64,000 nucleotides of DNA. Origin: Rhizomys pruinosus (Eukaryota > Chordata > Mammalia > Rodentia > Spalacidae). The notes beneath the pieces are model-generated. The model was not told the DNA's origin. It made no database searches and saw only the letters and a list, made by a program, of their open reading frames with translations. The stretch spans positions 1,020,435 to 1,084,434 of the forward strand of contig VZQC01013833.1 of assembly GCA_009823505.1 (NCBI GenBank). The letters are read 5' to 3'. The position numbers and the translations under genes were made by a program. Of the stretch, positions 1 to 10,940 are shown piece after piece (within the stretch, counting starts at the first letter, position 1; every line of letters begins with the position of its first letter).

Positions 1-704
1 TTCCATTGGTCAACAGGTCTGTTTTTGTGCCAGTACCAGGCTGTTTTTATGACTATAGCCCTGTAGTATAGTTTGAAGTCTGGTATAGAGATCCCCCTCT
101 GTGCAGCTCTTTTCACTGAGTTATTTTGGCTATTCAGGGTTTTTGTTTTTCCAAATGAATTTAAGGACTTATTTTTTCAAGCCTGTGAAGAAACTCTTGG
201 GGATTTTGATTGGAATTGCGTTAAATCTATACAAGAGTTTTGGTAAAATGGACATTTTTACAACGTTAATTTTCCTAATCCATGAGCATGGGAGGTTTTT
301 CCATCTTCTGATGTCTTCTTCAATTTCTTTCTTTAAAGGTTTAAAATTTTTGTTGTAGAAATCTTTGGTGTCTTTGGTTAGGTTTGTTCCTAGATATTTT
401 ATTGTTTTTGAGGCTATTGTGAGTGGGAAGGTCTCTTTGAAGTCTTTCTCCAGTTGCTTGTTCTTGGTGTAAAGAAAAGCCATTGACTTTTTTAGGTTAG
501 TTTTGTATCCTCCCACTTTGCTGAAGCTGTTAATCATTTCTAGGAGTTTTCTGGTGGTGTTTTTAGCATCCCTTAAGTAAACAATCATAACATCAGCAAA
601 TAGTGATAGCTTGACTTCCTCCTTTCCAATTAGTACTCCTTTAATTTCCTTTTCTTGCCTTAATTCTCTAGCAAGTGTTTCAAGCACTATATGGAAGAGG
701 AGTT
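1..704 (-). mobile_element. L1 ORF2 fragment (reverse transcriptase), broken
   Basis: Read on the minus strand this encodes the fingers/palm and following part of the L1 ORF2 reverse transcriptase, which copies L1 RNA at the nicked target. A stretch of about 199 codons (169-768, the far end running into MaLR sequence) stays open. The catalytic FADD motif reads FADV at 589-600, so the second metal-binding aspartate is gone. The fragment is cut by the window edge on its 3' side and meets MaLR internal sequence near 704 on its 5' side. It overlaps in content with the forward L1 at 1932-4055, so the two are separate copies and not halves of one inverted insertion. Confidence 0.9.
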
Positions 705-1757
705 CACTAATGGTCTTTCCTGACCTCTCACAGTGCCAAGCCTCAGCTGCTCTCTGTGACCCTTTCAAATTTCAACACCAGAACCATATAGAAGACTCTT
801 ACACATTACCAAGTCCTGCTTCTGGGTTTGACATGGAGGCTTGGGCCCCTTCTGGAACATAGCTGTGTGCTGACCCTGAAGAAATTCTTCCCAGAAGATT
901 TCACCACAATGATTGTGGTCTCTTGTTACTTACAGCTGATTTTTTTAGGTCCAGCTAACCAGCATCAGATGTCACAGCTAAACAAAGGTTTCACTTCTGG
1001 TTCTGGTCACTTGTTACTTACAGCTGATTCTTCAGCCTCAGCTGACGAGAACCCACAGATTCTTAATTCAAAAATGTCATACCAGCATCCATGATGGTCT
1101 CTGCTTCCCCTTGAAGCTTCACAAGCCAGGCCTCCATTGTCTACAGCTCTTTCAGCATAACTGCTCCAAGTTCCACTGCAACAAATTCCAAGAATTCAAT
1201 GGCTTTTCCAGGCCAATGTTCCAAATGATTCCACAATTCTCCCTCAAAACACCAAGGTCAGGACTCTCACAGCATTTAGCCCACAATTCTCCCTCAAAAC
1301 ACCAAGGTCAGGACTGTCACAGCATTTAGCCCACTCTTGGTACCAATTTCTGTTCTAGCTTCTCTTTATTTGCTGTGACAAAACACACTGACCACTACCA
1401 ACTTGGGGAGGAAAGGTTTTACTCGGCTTGCATCTCCTGTATCACAGTTCATCACTCCGGGAGCCCAAGGTAGGAACTCAGGGTAGGTACCTGGAGGCAG
1501 GAGCTGGAGCACAGACAATGGAGGAATCCTGCTTACTGACTTGCTCCCCTGGCCAATGACCAGCCTGCCCTCTTATACTGTACAAAACAACCTGCCCAGG
1601 GTGGCACCACCCATAGTGGGCTGGGCCCTCCCGCACTGCTCAACAATGAAGACAATACTACATAGACATGGCCACAGACCAGTCCAATGGAGGCAATTCC
1701 TCAGTTGAGATCCATCAACCCTGGTCTGTCAAGTTGACACTAAAGGTATCTAGCACA
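705..1757 (-). mobile_element. MaLR (MT-like) element: internal part plus one LTR, reversed
   Basis: The LTR lies at 1351-1757 (about 407 bp, reversed, with the terminal TG and CA dinucleotides visible). It is adjoined by a decayed leucine-type primer-binding site read backwards as 'ttggtaccaa' near 1339-1348, then non-coding internal sequence down to about 705. The internal part matches 57100-57640 of the complete element in this window. The second LTR is missing; the internal end abuts L1 ORF2. MaLRs are non-coding ERVL-related elements mobilised by ERVL enzymes, and no ORF is expected. Confidence 0.85.
1231..1332. repeat. 50-bp tandem duplication inside the MaLR internal region
   Basis: Two nearly identical 50-bp units begin at 1231 and 1281, each starting 'ccacaattctccctcaaaac'; they differ at about one base (ctctcac versus ctgtcac). 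The related internal region at 57090-57130 has only one unit, so this is a local duplication after or during insertion. Confidence 0.9.
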
Positions 1758-1931
1758 CTGTGTTTCTAGAGGCCTAGCGATGCTCCCTGATACCTGGAGT
1801 GAACATCAAGTTCCTAGCTGTGCAGGAAGATGGGCTCCAGGGACAGTGAAGGACTCTCATGGTCACGTGGAAAGGACTGAATGAAGAGACCCTTTCCTTC
1901 ACTTGCTCCTCTTGTTCTCAAGTGACTTCTC
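1758..1931. other. Short unassigned stretch between a MaLR and an L1
   Basis: No convincing ORF or repeat match. It separates the outer LTR edge of the reversed MaLR from the 5'-truncated L1 that begins around 1932. Confidence 0.5.
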
Positions 1932-4055
1932 TTGAAAAATCAACAAATGAGTGTGCAGAGTCTAGATAAGGGAATTGGATTGGATGGGTCATCCCTCAAT
2001 GTAAGCAAAGCCATATACAGAAAACCCACAGCCAACACCATCCTAAATGGAGAAGAGAAAGAAGCATTCCTATTAAAGGGAGGAACTTGGCAAGGTTGCC
2101 CCCTGTCACCACTCCTCTTCAATATAGTACTTGAAATACTTGCTAGGGCAATAAGTTAAGAAAAGGAAATTAAAGGAGTAGTAGTTGGAAAAGAGGAAGT
2201 GAATCTATCCCTTTTTGCTGATGATATGATTGTTTACTTAAGGGATGCTAAAAACTCCACCAGAAAGCTCCTAGAAACGTTTAAGAGTTTCTAAAGTGGC
2301 AGGATACAAAATTCACCTAGAAAAATCAGTAGCCTTTCTTTACACCAACAACAAGCAACAGAAGAAGGAATACAAGGAGACTTCCCCACTCACAAAAGCC
2401 TCAAAAACAATAAAATACCTAGGAACAAACCTAACCAAAGACACCAAAGAGCTCTACCAAAAAAACTTTAAACCCCTGAAGAAGGAAATTGAAGAAGACA
2501 TCAGAAGGTGGAAAGACCTCCCATGCTCATGGATTGGGAAAATTAACATAGTAAAAATGTCCATTCTACTAAAACTAATATACAGATTTAATGTGATCCC
2601 AATTAAAGAGTTTCTTCGCATGCTTGGAAAAAATGCCCTTAATTTCATATGGAAAAACAAAAGATCCCGAATAGCCAAAGCATCCCTGAGTGAAAAGAAC
2701 AATACAGGAGGGATCTCTATACCAGTCTTCAAACTATACTACAGGGCTATATTCATAAAAACAGCTTGGTACTGGCACAAAAACAGACCTTTTGATCAAT
2801 GGACCAAAACTGAAAATCCAAACTTGAGCACGTACAATTTCAGCCATCTAATATTTGACAAGGGGACCAAGAAGACACAATGGAGGAAAGGCAGCATCTT
2901 CAGCAAGAGGTGTTGGCAAAACTGGATCACCACTTGTAGAAGAATGAAATTAAACCCCTACCTCTCGCCCTATACAAAAGTCAACTCCAGATAGATCAAA
3001 GACCTCAACCTGAAACCAAAAACTCTGAAGGCAATAGAAGAAAAAGTTGGCAACACACTACAAGACATAGGCATAGGAAAAGACTTCCTAAATCAGCAGC
3101 TGCACAAGAATTAAGGTCGACAATTGACAAATGGGGCCTCATTAAACTCAAAAGCTTCTGTACATCAGAAGAAACAAGCAAGTGAAAAGAAAACCCACAG
3201 AGTGGAAGGGAACCTTCACCAAAGATACATCTGACAAAGCATTGATTTCCAGAGTATAAACTACTCAGAAAACAAAGAAAGAAAACAATTGAATCACTCA
3301 AAAGACAGAGCAAAGAGCTGAACAGAGACTTAACAAGCCAAAAATTAGAAATGGCTGAGAAACATCTTTAAAAATGTTCAACATCGCTAATAATTAAGGA
3401 AATGCACATGAAAACCACTTTAAGATATCATCTCACTCCAATAAGACTGTCTAGGATCAAGAAAATAAAAGATCGCAAGTACTGGAGAGGTTGTGGGGAA
3501 AGGGGACCACTCATTCACTACTGGTGGGAATGTAAACTTGTACAGCCACTATGGAAAGCAGTGTGGAGAACCCTTGGAAGACTCAAAATGAGCTTACCAC
3601 CTGACCCAGTCATACCACTCCTGGGTATATACCCACAAGACTCATCACAGAGATACATGCATGGCCATGTTTATTGCAGCTCTGTTCACAATAGCAAAAA
3701 GGTGGAACCAACCCAAATATCCATCAACTGAGGAGTAGATAGAGAAAATGTGGTACATCTACAAAATGGAGTTCTATGCAACAGTAAAGAAAGATGAACT
3801 TTGCAGGTAAATGGATGAAACTAGAAGATATTATATTGGATGAAGTAACACAGTCCCAGAAAAACAAAAGATGAATGCTATCCCTCATCTGTGGATGCTA
3901 GTGCCAATTACCTAGTTGTATTTCTTGTACAGGGTGTACAGGGCTCCTTGAACTGTTGTCCAAGTAGTTGGGAGTGATGTATATTGGAAAGAACAACAAC
4001 AGCAACAACAACAACAACAACAACATCAGAAAATACTGCATCAAAGAAATGACTG
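1932..4055 (+). mobile_element. 5'-truncated L1: ORF2 from the RT domain to the 3' UTR, broken
   Basis: Pieces of ORF2 are readable in order: RT (1932-2159 and 2160-2290), thumb and C-terminal part (2296-2994), then the cysteine-rich tail with GCGERG and W-W-E-C-K residues (3402-3731). The catalytic FADD at 2214-2225 is kept, but an in-frame stop near 2157 and several frameshifts break the gene. A (CAA)n run at 4000-4025 belongs to the L1 3' UTR. The 3' UTR stops at 'catcaaagaaatgactga' with no poly-A and runs directly into the 5' UTR monomers of the next L1. Other copies here (15600, 10640) continue past this point, so the end is truncated. Confidence 0.92.
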
Positions 4056-4832
4056 AGGGTCGTGTGTTCGGACTCCAGTTCCGGACCTGATAGGAACACT
4101 TGGAGCCACCCGACACAGCTCTAGGCAGGTAAAAGCTTAGGACAGAGTGACTTTTGTGGTGCTGGACAATTGATTTCTGGTCTGTGGCAGAGGGCCTGGT
4201 GGCTGGCGGGGGCTAGGTTCATGCCCTAAGCCCAGTGGGTCGCCCTTCCCCCCTCACAGCCAGAAGGGGTCCTGAGCTTGGGTCTCGCTCTGGTGCCTGA
4301 CTCAGGTACCACAGTAGGGTCGTGTGTTTGGACTCCGGTTCCGGAACTGATAGGAACACTTGGAGCCACCTGACACAGCTCTAGGCAGGTAAAAGCTTAG
4401 GACAGAGTGACTTTTGTGGTGCTGGACAATTGATTTCTGGTCTGTGGCAGAGGGCCTGGAGGCTGGCAGGGGCTAGATTCATGCCCTAAGCCTGGCGGGT
4501 CGCCCTTCCCCCCTCACAGCCAGAAGGGGTCCTGAGCTTGGGTCTGGCTCTGGTGCCTGACTCAGGTACCACAGTAGGGTCATGTGTTCAGACTCCGGTT
4601 CCGGACCTGATAGGAACACTTGGAGCCTCCCTACACAGCTCTAGGCAGGTGAAAGCTTAGGACAGAGTGACTTTTGTGGTGCTGGACAATTGATTTCTGG
4701 TCTGTGGCAAAGGGCCTGGTGGCTGGCGGGGGCTAGGTTCGTTCCCTAAGCCCGGCGGGTCGCCCTTCCCCCCTTGCAGCCAGAAGGGGTCCTGAGCTTG
4801 GGTCTGGCTCTGGTGCCTGACTCAGGTGCCGA
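4056..4832 (+). repeat. L1 5' UTR: three tandem 260-bp monomers
   Basis: Units start at 4056, 4316 and 4576 with 'agggtcgtgtgttcgg' or close variants, an exact 260-bp period. They are GC-richer than their surroundings and lead into L1 ORF1. In rodent L1s such monomers act as internal promoter units. The monomers differ by only a few bases each. The promoter role is inferred from family knowledge and position. Confidence 0.88.
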
Positions 4833-7478
4833 GGCATGGGCTAAGCCAGGCATATATCCTCCACCCTGCCAACAATTGGAATTGAGGAAGAGAGAGTATC
4901 CAGTGGACTGGATTAGGAGAAATCTCAGAATAGGAAAGGAAGAGTGACTTAGACTTCCAATATCCTATCTATAAACAAAAGTGAAAGCCTAAAAACCTAG
5001 ACAAGTCAACACTCCATAAACAAGGAGGGGGAGAGGAAGAAAAAAAAAGCATAAGAAGGAGGTAAGCAAAACAGAAGAAGCTTTCAGCCTTCAACACACT
5101 GAAAAGACATGTGTGATTTGAATCACAAAACGAAATCCACATACCAGGGACACGACGAAGGGACAACATGGGAAAGGTGCAGATCTTCCACACCCAAGCT
5201 CTACCAACCCTGTCGGAGATAATATGATGGGATCCCCCTGGAGTGACCCCAAAACAGACCTTAGAGGATAATTGCAGACCTATGCAGATAAATTAAAGAA
5301 CATAAAAGAAGCGAACTAAGGAAAGGATTGAAAACCTCCAGAAAGAACTAGAAAGAGAACTAAACAAACACCTTACGGAAGTAGAAACACTGAAAAAGGA
5401 AGCCCAACCCATGACGTTACCGGCCACCAAGATGAGATGAAGAAACTCAAAAAGGAAATTGAGATATTTAAATGAAATCAAGGATGAAATGAAACATGAA
5501 TAGAACACCATCCAATCAAAAGAAAGAAAGGAAAACCCTCAGAAATAAAATGGAAGACGCTGAGCAAGATATCAGATTCTGGAAGATAATACAGCGCAAC
5601 TAAAAACAAACTCAAATAACCGTTATGAAAAACATTGATAAAATACACAAAAGGTGAACAACCAGGAAAGATGGGACACTATGAAATGATCCAACCTCCA
5701 CATCATAGAATAGAGGAAGGAGAAGAATCTCAAGAGAATAGTATTGCTCATATCTTATTCAACAGAATAATAGATAAAACCTTCCCCAAACTAAAATGGA
5801 CAACCATTCAACTACAAGAAGCACATAGGAACTTCCAAATAGAAGATCAGAAAAGAAAACTCCCCACACCATATCATAGCAAAATGTAGATGCCCCAAAC
5901 AATGATAAAATTCTGAAGGCCACATACAAAGGGAAATTCTGAAGGTCACATACAAAGGGAAAAACCCCTCAGAATTACAACTGGACTTCTCAGCGCTAAA
6001 CCATGAAAGCAAGAAGAAAATGGAGGGCCAAAGCATTCCCAGTGTTTAAAGGACATGGATGCCAACCCAGACATACTTTACCCAGCAAAAAATGTCGATT
6101 ACAGTTTAAGGAGAGAGAAAAATCTTCCATTGACATCAAACAAGATGATCGAAATTACATTTCTGCAAAAAACTAACTCTCCAGAAAATACTTGGAGGAA
6201 TGCAAAGGGCAGAAGAGAAGCGCAACTTATCCTCAGCACCAGGAAAAAAGAAACTAATAAAAACATATCCATAGGAGTCTAGGAGTAGAATCCGAGTCTA
6301 AAAGTCCAAAGGATCATACGGTGTGAAAGGGAAGCACGACATCAATCTTTCAATTATAATCTTAAATATTAATGGACTGAACTTTCCAATCAAAAGGCAT
6401 ATAGGACTGTGAGAATGGATTTAGGAAACAAAATCCATCTATATGCTGTCACAGGAAACCCATCTCAATTCAAGGACAGGCACCAACTAACGGTGAAGGG
6501 ATGGAGGAACATCTTCCAAGCAAAGGTACCGAAAAGAAAAGCAGGTGTTGCTATTCTAAATATCAGACAAAATCGATTTCAAAGTAAAAGGACAATCAAA
6601 AGAGACAAGGAGGGCCACTACATCTTTATAAAGGAACAATTAACGCTGAAGATCTACAATCATGAATAGATACCACACCCAAACGCCAGCACACCAAAAA
6701 ACTTTATAAAGACCAATCTTAGGATTCTCAAGGCTAAATTAACTTTTCCAGCACCACTAATACTAGGGTTCAATACCCCATTAATTCCTTTCGACAGATC
6801 AACAGGACAAGGATAAACAGAGGACCTCTGAACTGAATGATACAATACACCCAAATGGATCTTCACAGACATCTGTCGAATATTTCCCCCAAACACCCGG
6901 AATACACTTTCTAGTCAGCACCTCACCAGAAACATTCTCCAAAATAGACCAAATACTGGAGGGACACAGGGAAAACTCAACAAATATCAAAATGATTGAA
7001 ATAATCTATGCATTCTATCAGGACCACAGTGAAATAAAACGCAATATCAACACCAGGCTTTAAACCCTACAACCTACAAGAACACATGGAGTACTAAAAC
7101 AACACTCTCCTGAATACTGAAGGGTCAACGAGAAGAAATAAAGAACGAAATGAAAAACATTCCTTGAACTGAAAGACAATGATAATAAAAACCACCGCAA
7201 AGAACCTATGGGACACTTTCCAAGCAGTCCTAAGAGGGACAGTTATAGCTCTAAGTGCCTACAAAAAAACAGTAAAGCGCACAAGTGAATGATCTATCAT
7301 GGCAGCTTAAAATACTTGAGAGACAACAACAAATTAACCCTAAATGCAGCAGACAAAAAGAAATAACAAACTCCGAGCAGAGATCAATGAAATAAGAAAC
7401 AAAGAAAACCATACAAAAAATCATGAATCCAAAATTCGTCTTTGAGAGAATAAACAAGAAAAAGGACCTCTAGCCCAG
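4833..7478 (+). mobile_element. L1 body: ORF1 and ORF2 endonuclease, heavily broken
   Basis: After the monomers comes a spacer to about 5270. ORF1 remnants follow: a charged coiled-coil-like part (5280-5560), the RNA-recognition part (5635-5889, with residues like FNRIIDKTFPKL), and the C-terminal domain (6055-6282, with LYPAK). ORF2 begins near 6345 with LNINGLN and covers the endonuclease in several frames (the 6409-6669 piece contains VKGWRNIFQAK). It runs to the RT linker at 7478, where a MaLR LTR interrupts it. ORF1 protein normally binds L1 RNA as a trimer; ORF2 endonuclease nicks the target. Neither can be made from this copy. No matching 3' continuation follows the MaLR. Confidence 0.85.
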
Positions 7479-8140
7479 TGTGCTGGATAGCTTTAGTGTC
7501 AACTTGAACCACACCTGGGTTGAGGAGCCTCAGTTGGGGAATTTGGTCCATTGGATTGGCCTGTGGCCACATCTGTGGGTATTGTCTTGATTGTTTGCGC
7601 AGTGACCGTATAAGAAGGCAGGCTGGGCATGAGTGAAAGCAAGCAAGCCAGTGAACAGTACTCCTCTATGGCCTGTCTTCAGCTCCTGCCTCCCAGGTTC
7701 CCACCCTGAGTCCTGTCTTGGCTCCCTAAGTGATGAACTGTACCCATGAAGGTTTAAGCTGAATTAAAACCTTCCTCCCAAGTTTGTTCGGTCAGAGGTT
7801 TGTCACAGCAATGATAGACAAACTACGACAGAAATGGGTACCAGAAGAGTTGGGGTATTGCTGTGATAGACCTGCCCTTGGTGTTTTGGGGAAGATTGTG
7901 GAGGCGTTTGGAACTTTGGACTGGAAAATCCATTGAGTGCTTAGAATTTTTTCAAGCTATTGCTGTGGAGCTTGGAGCAGTTTTGCTGAAGGATTTTTAG
8001 AAGATGGAGGCCTGGCTTTGAAGTTTCTAGTTTCAAAGGCGAGCAGAGATCATCAGGACTGTTTGTAAACTGGGGTTTGGTCAGCGGGGGGAGAAGAGAA
8101 TCATGTAGTAACAAGAGACCAGAACATCGAAGTGACCTTT
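7479..8140 (+). mobile_element. MaLR (MT-like): one LTR and part of the internal region
   Basis: The LTR spans 7479-7830, beginning 'tgtgctggatagctttagtg' and ending 'actacgaca'. It is followed by a leucine-type primer-binding site around 'gggtaccagaagagttgggg' and about 300 bp of non-coding internal sequence similar to 57061-57360. It interrupts L1 ORF2. No second LTR is seen; an inverted B1 and a reversed L1 follow. Confidence 0.85.
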
Positions 8141-8195
8141 TCTTTCTTTCTTTCTTCATTCTATTTGTTTTTCCTTCTGGTTAAATGGGCAAAGG

Positions 8196-8357
8196 TTGTC
8201 TTTTTTTTTTTTCTGTTCTTTTTGAGACAGGGTCTCCACTGTAGCAGGCTGTCCTGGAACTCACTCTGTAGACCAGTCTGGCCTTGAACTCACAAGATAT
8301 CACTGCCTCTGCCTCCCAAGTTCTAGGATTAAGCGGCGTCTCGCACCATGCCCGGCC
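8196..8357 (-). mobile_element. B1 SINE, reversed
   Basis: Starts with a T-rich tail and 'tgagacagggtctccactgt' and ends with 'cgcaccatgcccggcc', the reverse complement of the B1 head. Length and order fit a full B1, the 7SL-derived rodent SINE transcribed by RNA polymerase III and moved by L1. Confidence 0.9.
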
Positions 8358-9279
8358 AGTCTGTCATTTTTAACTTTTCAAAGAACAACCATCGCTTAGA
8401 TATTAATTCATGTATTGTTTTCTTTGTTTCGTTTTATTAATTTCTGCTGTGATATTTGTTATTTCTTCTCCTCTCTAGCTTGGGTTTGGTTTGGTTTGTG
8501 TTTTTTCCCTTTCCAGAGTCATCAGTTGTACTGTTAAGTCATCTACATGTGCTCTTTGAGTTAATATAGGCACTTAGAGCTAGACACTTCCCTCTTAGGA
8601 CTGCTTTTTAAGGCATCAAGTTTTGTTCTCTGAATTCTTCATTATTTTCATTAAATACAGAAACACTTCCTTCTTTCATTTTACTTATACCTTTGACCCA
8701 TTTCATCATCAGGAAAACATGTGTTTAATCTCCATTAGTTCATGCAGTTACCAGAGATTCGTTTGTGTTGATTTTAAGATATAGTGCATTGTCTTCTGAC
8801 AGAATACATGGACTTATTCCATTTTTTTTGTATTATTTGAGGTTTATTTTGTGCCACAGTATGTGGTCAATTTTAGAGGACCACTCCATTGGATGCTGAA
8901 TAGAAAAGTGTACTACTTTAGAAGTTGGGTGGAAAATATTCTGCAGACTGTATGTAGGTCCATTTGTTGTAAGATGTCATTTATTTCAGATATTTCTCTG
9001 TTTCTTCTTTGCCCAGTTGATCAATCTATTGGAGATAGTGGGGTACTAAAGTCACTTACTCCTACCTGAGCTGGGGTTTTTGCGCTGTGTTTTATAGTCC
9101 CATAGTACTATTTTTATGAAATTAGATGCTCACCCGAGTTTGTAATATTTTTTCCATCCTTTCAACTTTCCATAGTCGTTGCCTGTACTTGATGGTGAGA
9201 TGTGTTTTTTTGAAGACAGCAAAAAACTCAAGACAAAAAAGAAAGATGACATTGTTTCTCATGCATCTCCATCACCTGT

Positions 9280-9325
9280 GTCTTTTTTTTTTTTTTTGGT
9301 CTTTTTGAGACAGGGTCTCCCTTAC
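9280..9325 (-). mobile_element. B1 3' tail fragment, reversed
   Basis: A T-run followed by 'tttttgagacagggtctccc', the tail end of B1 in reverse. Only the last 30 or so bases of the element are present. Confidence 0.6.
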
Positions 9326-9717
9326 CCTGTGTCTTTTGAGTGGGGAGTTGAAGCCATTGATGTTTAGAGTTATTATTCAAGGATGTGTACTGTTGCTATC
9401 ATTTCAATTTGTTTGTATTTTTGGTCCTAGTTTGTGTTACTGTAATTTTACATTCCTTTCTTTTCTTTCTATAACCTCTTGGGTATGGTAACCCCTAGTT
9501 TTTGTCCTGTGTGTGGCTTTGAGTAGTGTCCTTAGAGCTGGTTTAGTCAATATGAATTCTTTCAGCCTTTGCATGTCATGGGAAATTTCTCTTCCCCTTA
9601 GACTATGAAAAATGGATTTTCTGGGTAAAGGATTCTGGGTTGGCATCCATGGTCATTTCGAACTGGGAATACTTTGATCTAGGCTCCTCTGGCTTTCAGA
9701 GTTTGCACTGAAAAGAT

Positions 9718-9893
9718 TGCACCCACCTGGCGGCTGAGAACCATCTGTAACTTCAATTCCAGGAGAACTCCCATTCCAGGGGAATCCAAGACCCTCTTCT
9801 GACCGCAGTGTCATTGCATGACATGGGTGCACATACCTACATGCATACGGTACATTCATACACATACAAAAATAAATAAAATTTAAAAAAGAA
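9718..9893 (+). mobile_element. B2-type SINE, 5' truncated
   Basis: Lacks the tRNA-like head; starts within 'cacccacctggcggctgaga' and runs through the lineage-typical 'tacattcatacacatac' to an A-rich tail. Inserted into the reversed L1 ORF1. Confidence 0.9.
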
Positions 9894-10412
9894 AATATTT
9901 AATGTGTTTACTCTAGCAGCTTTCAGTTTCCTGTCCTTGTTCTGTATATTTAGTGCTCTACTGAGATATACTGTAGGGAATCTCTGCTCTGGTTCTGTCT
10001 AATTATTGTGCTATATGCTTCTTAAATATGTGTGCACATGTCTCTCTTTAATTTAAGGAAGTTTTCTTTTATCATCCTATTGAAGATCTCATCAGTGACA
10101 TTGGCACTGACTTCCACTTCCTGTCTGGCTATGATGGATAGATTAGGTCCTTCATGGCCTCCCACATTTCCTGTGTGTTCCATTCCTGTGGGGTTTTTTG
10201 TAAATTTTTATAGTCTTTGCTTGAGGAGTCCAGATCTTCAACTATGTCCTGCAGACTTGATATTCTGCTTTTCACATCTATCATTCTACTGTGAGGCTTT
10301 CTCCTGCTGTTGCAAGTTGGCTTATTGAGGTCTTCAGTTCCTCTTCTCTTTGACTTAGGTTTTTCTCGATATTTCTATCTCTTTTGTGAATCCAGTTTTG
10401 AAGACCTAGTTT

Positions 10413-10893
10413 TTTTCTTTTTTCTTTTTTATTTATTTTTTACCATTTATATATATCTTTTGTACAAGATTATCTTACTAATCAAATCTAGACCCGTGTC
10501 TCCCACCATGCCCACTCACCCCCACCAGAGCTCACACACTCTGCGAAACATGCCCTTCATCTCTTTCTCAGACTCTCTCAAAATTCTCAATGTGGAAGTT
10601 GACTGTTTTGAACAGAAGTCCCCTGTTTCAGTGAGTTCTTTGATGCAGTCCTCTCTGTTGTTGTTGTTGTTGTTGTTGTGGTTGTTGTTCTTTCCAATAT
10701 GCATCACTCCCAACTACTTGGACAAAAGTTCAAGGGACCTTGGACAAGAAATACAACTAGATAATTGGCACTAGCATCCACAGATGAGGGATACCATTCG
10801 TCATCTGTCTCTCTGGGACTGTGTTACTTCACCCAACATAATATCCTCTAGTTCGATCCATTTACCTGCAAAGTTCGTGATGTCTTTTTTTTT
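10413..10893 (-). mobile_element. L1 3' end, reversed
   Basis: A T-rich stretch (10410-10440, poly-A read backwards) is followed by L1 3' UTR with a (TTG)n run at 10655-10690 and the C-terminal end of ORF2 (10775-10880). It is 5' truncated at about 10880. It is joined to the ORF1 end of another reversed L1, which suggests insertion into that older copy. Confidence 0.85.
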
Positions 10894-10940
10894 TTACCTA
10901 TGGGATGCTTTATTTATTTATTTATTTTTTATTTTTATTA

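Larger units (their letters stand above)
8365..10412 (-). mobile_element. Older L1, reversed: ORF2 endonuclease part and ORF1, broken
   Basis: On the minus strand, running from 10412 down, I read ORF1 coiled-coil sequence (10400-10200), the RNA-recognition part (10150-9900), the C-terminal domain (9720-9440; PALRTLLKATHRTKTRG is readable), then ORF2 endonuclease (about 9400-8700) and the linker, stopping at 8365. A SINE interrupts ORF1 at 9718-9893 and a B1 tail fragment sits at 9280-9325. It is more diverged than the neighbouring forward L1, and its C-terminal ORF1 sequence differs from it. No intact frame remains. Confidence 0.8.

Noticed and set aside
4056..4832. Regular repeats that could suggest a CRISPR or satellite array
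   Set aside because: 260-bp direct units with no spacers, leading into L1 ORF1; they are L1 5' UTR monomers.
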